Source: Cristatella mucedo (taxonomy: Eukaryota; Bryozoa; Phylactolaemata; Cristatellidae). From it: 62,000 nt of DNA. The translations under genes were made by a program, and so were the position numbers. Location of the stretch: contig WPIO01000078.1 of assembly GCA_009760855.2 (NCBI GenBank), forward strand, positions 720,001-782,000. The letters run 5' to 3'. The notes beneath the pieces are model-generated. The model saw nothing but the letters and a program-made list of their open reading frames with translations. It did no database searches and was not told the origin of the DNA. Shown in pieces: positions 60,601-62,000 of the stretch. Every line of letters begins with the position of its first letter. The stretch's first letter is position 1.

Positions 60601-61324
60601 TTTTATTGCTATTTTTATAATAGTTCCCACTGCAAGGGGGGGTGGCGGCAGGGGGCGGGAGGGTGCGGGCGGCAGCGGGTATATGGCCACTAAGGCTCGT
60701 CTGCGGCTACAGAGCGGAAGCTGCTTAATCAGCCGACCTTCACTTTTACTGTACTGGAGAGCGTTGTAAAGTGGGAATTAAAAAACCTAGCGTCTTGTTC
60801 ATTGACTAGCGTTGCTTACATAAGGTTTTTCAATCGTGTATTTTGTGACTACGATGGTGTGGTGGTGGCTCACTGACGGAGGTGGGCTGCAGTTCTCTGT
60901 AGCACCCGTTAGCCTCGCGAGGGCACGTACCCTTTGGGGCCCAGCAACGATTGACTGGCTCGATTGGCAAGTTTGAGGAGCTCTCGCTTTTGAAGGTTCA
61001 GTCCCGCTGACTTATTCGTGCGGCTTTGGGCGGTGAAGCTCAAAGTCGGGCACCTCTGTCAGGCTACGACCAGACGGCCGAGCACGACATGTGCCGACAA
61101 GTAAATACGACGAAAGACAGCCTGCAGAGCCCAGCTCAGCGTGCTATCGAAACGATTGATATATATCTGTGCATCTTCTGGAGCTATGGTAACGGTCTGA
61201 CTTTTTCGATCAGTAAATGACGAGCGCTTTGACGATAGCCGTATCAGTAAATGACGTGCGTAGCTCTTGTGCAGCTGCCGCGGGCCGCACGTTAGCGAAA
61301 TGGTCCGCCTCTGGTGGATCCGTT
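60601..61324. other. non-coding DNA, nothing recognised
   Basis: A G-rich patch (GGGGGGTGGCGGCAGGGGGC) lies near 60636-60660. A duplicated GATCAGTAAATGACG/GTATCAGTAAATGACG pair occurs at about 61208-61257. Confidence 0.45.
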
Positions 61325-61343
61325 GCAGCAGCAGCAGCAGCAT

Positions 61344-61415
<72 letters not shown>

Positions 61416-61434
61416 CGGCAGCAGCAGCAGCAGC
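61325..61434. repeat. (CAG)n trinucleotide array
   Basis: About 36 CAG units with CAT and CATCGG interruptions. Depending on frame it would encode polyQ, polyA or polyS on the plus strand and polyL, polyA or polyC on the minus strand. No flanking splice site or conserved peptide shows that it is coding. Confidence 0.95.
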
Positions 61435-62000
61435 GTGGGCGGGCGGGCGGGCACGAACGCCCACGCTGCGGTGGATCGTTGGTCTGCATTTCCCCGAAAG
61501 CCGCGATGCCGGCAGAAAGTCCGGTGCACAGCCGGAAATGCAACGGGGACAGTTAATACAAGTGACCAGGGGCGCATCGGCTTATGAAAGGGGAAATTAC
61601 AAGTATTGGCTCTAAATAGAAGGTACGTGATGCCCAAAATGAAGGGTGTGAGTGCATTTCGATGCCGATAGTCTCTCTAATTATCCCCAAATCTCAATTT
61701 CTCAAAAACTTCCCAGATCTCTGTCTACGACTCCAAAAAGCCTCGAGGACCTACTAGGTGCTACGCTTGAGAGTTGTCGACTGCCCACTAAGATCGCAAG
61801 TTAAGTTTCGGATCAGATAATTCACAGAGAGGACGATTGTATCAAGGTTTGTAGAATATAGCACACATTATATAGAATAGATATCAATTTTCATGTGCAG
61901 ACGAGGCCTCTTTATTTGTGGCTTTTACCAAAGCGTGGCAGATTTAAAGTGTTCAAGTCCTAAAAAAAAAGCATAAGCTTACAAACCTGATCACTGTACA
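61435..62000. other. non-coding DNA, nothing recognised
   Basis: No recognisable gene, repeat or transposon end. The sequence becomes AT-rich towards the right edge. Confidence 0.4.

Noticed and set aside
61314-61556. CAG array read as a polyglutamine protein
   Set aside because: All three frames are open on both strands, and no conserved peptide or splice signals flank it.

Overview
This is animal (metazoan) nuclear DNA. One gene is clearly recognisable: a split mef2 gene on the minus strand. Its MADS-box/MEF2 exon is at 8555-8758 and further exons lie at lower coordinates. The rest is intron or intergenic DNA filled with simple-sequence arrays and decayed transposable elements. Intron-split genes, CR1/L2-like non-LTR retrotransposons, tRNA-derived SINEs and very long dinucleotide arrays all say animal. 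The repeat style suggests an invertebrate, perhaps a spiralian (mollusc, annelid or flatworm), but the species cannot be fixed from the sequence. There are no prokaryotic genes, no CRISPR array, no rRNA and no convincing tRNA gene.

Layout. 1-8758: mef2 exons and introns on the minus strand, with GA/CT arrays and one old SINE but no LINE that I can see. About 9160-10760: a CpG-rich block upstream of the MADS exon, containing a perfect MEF2-binding consensus; it is a plausible promoter or 5' region. The small first coding exon expected before the MADS exon was not found and may lie outside the window or in the unexplained DNA. 10.8-18.9 kb: mostly unrecognised non-coding DNA with a 42-bp palindrome and paired CT/CA arrays. 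19-61 kb: dense transposon remains, many nested.

Names used here. LINE-A is a CR1/L2-like element whose 3' end reads '...GGAGTTACAGACGGAGATAC' followed by an ACATT-type tail. LINE-B is a related element ending in a '...AGCGCCTAGAAAGAGAT...' block with an ATT-rich tail. SINE-I and SINE-II are two tRNA-headed short elements. SINE-I carries a LINE-B-like 3' end, so LINE-B probably mobilised it. All LINE copies are broken.

The most notable items are: a 187-bp non-autonomous hAT element of the horizontally transferred SPIN type (51695-51881) sitting inside a dead LINE; a 2.08-kb element with long terminal inverted repeats (56883-58965); a G15/C14 inverted homopolymer hairpin (55538-55576); a composite insertion present in two LINE-A contexts; and the possible autoregulatory MEF2 site at 10287-10296.
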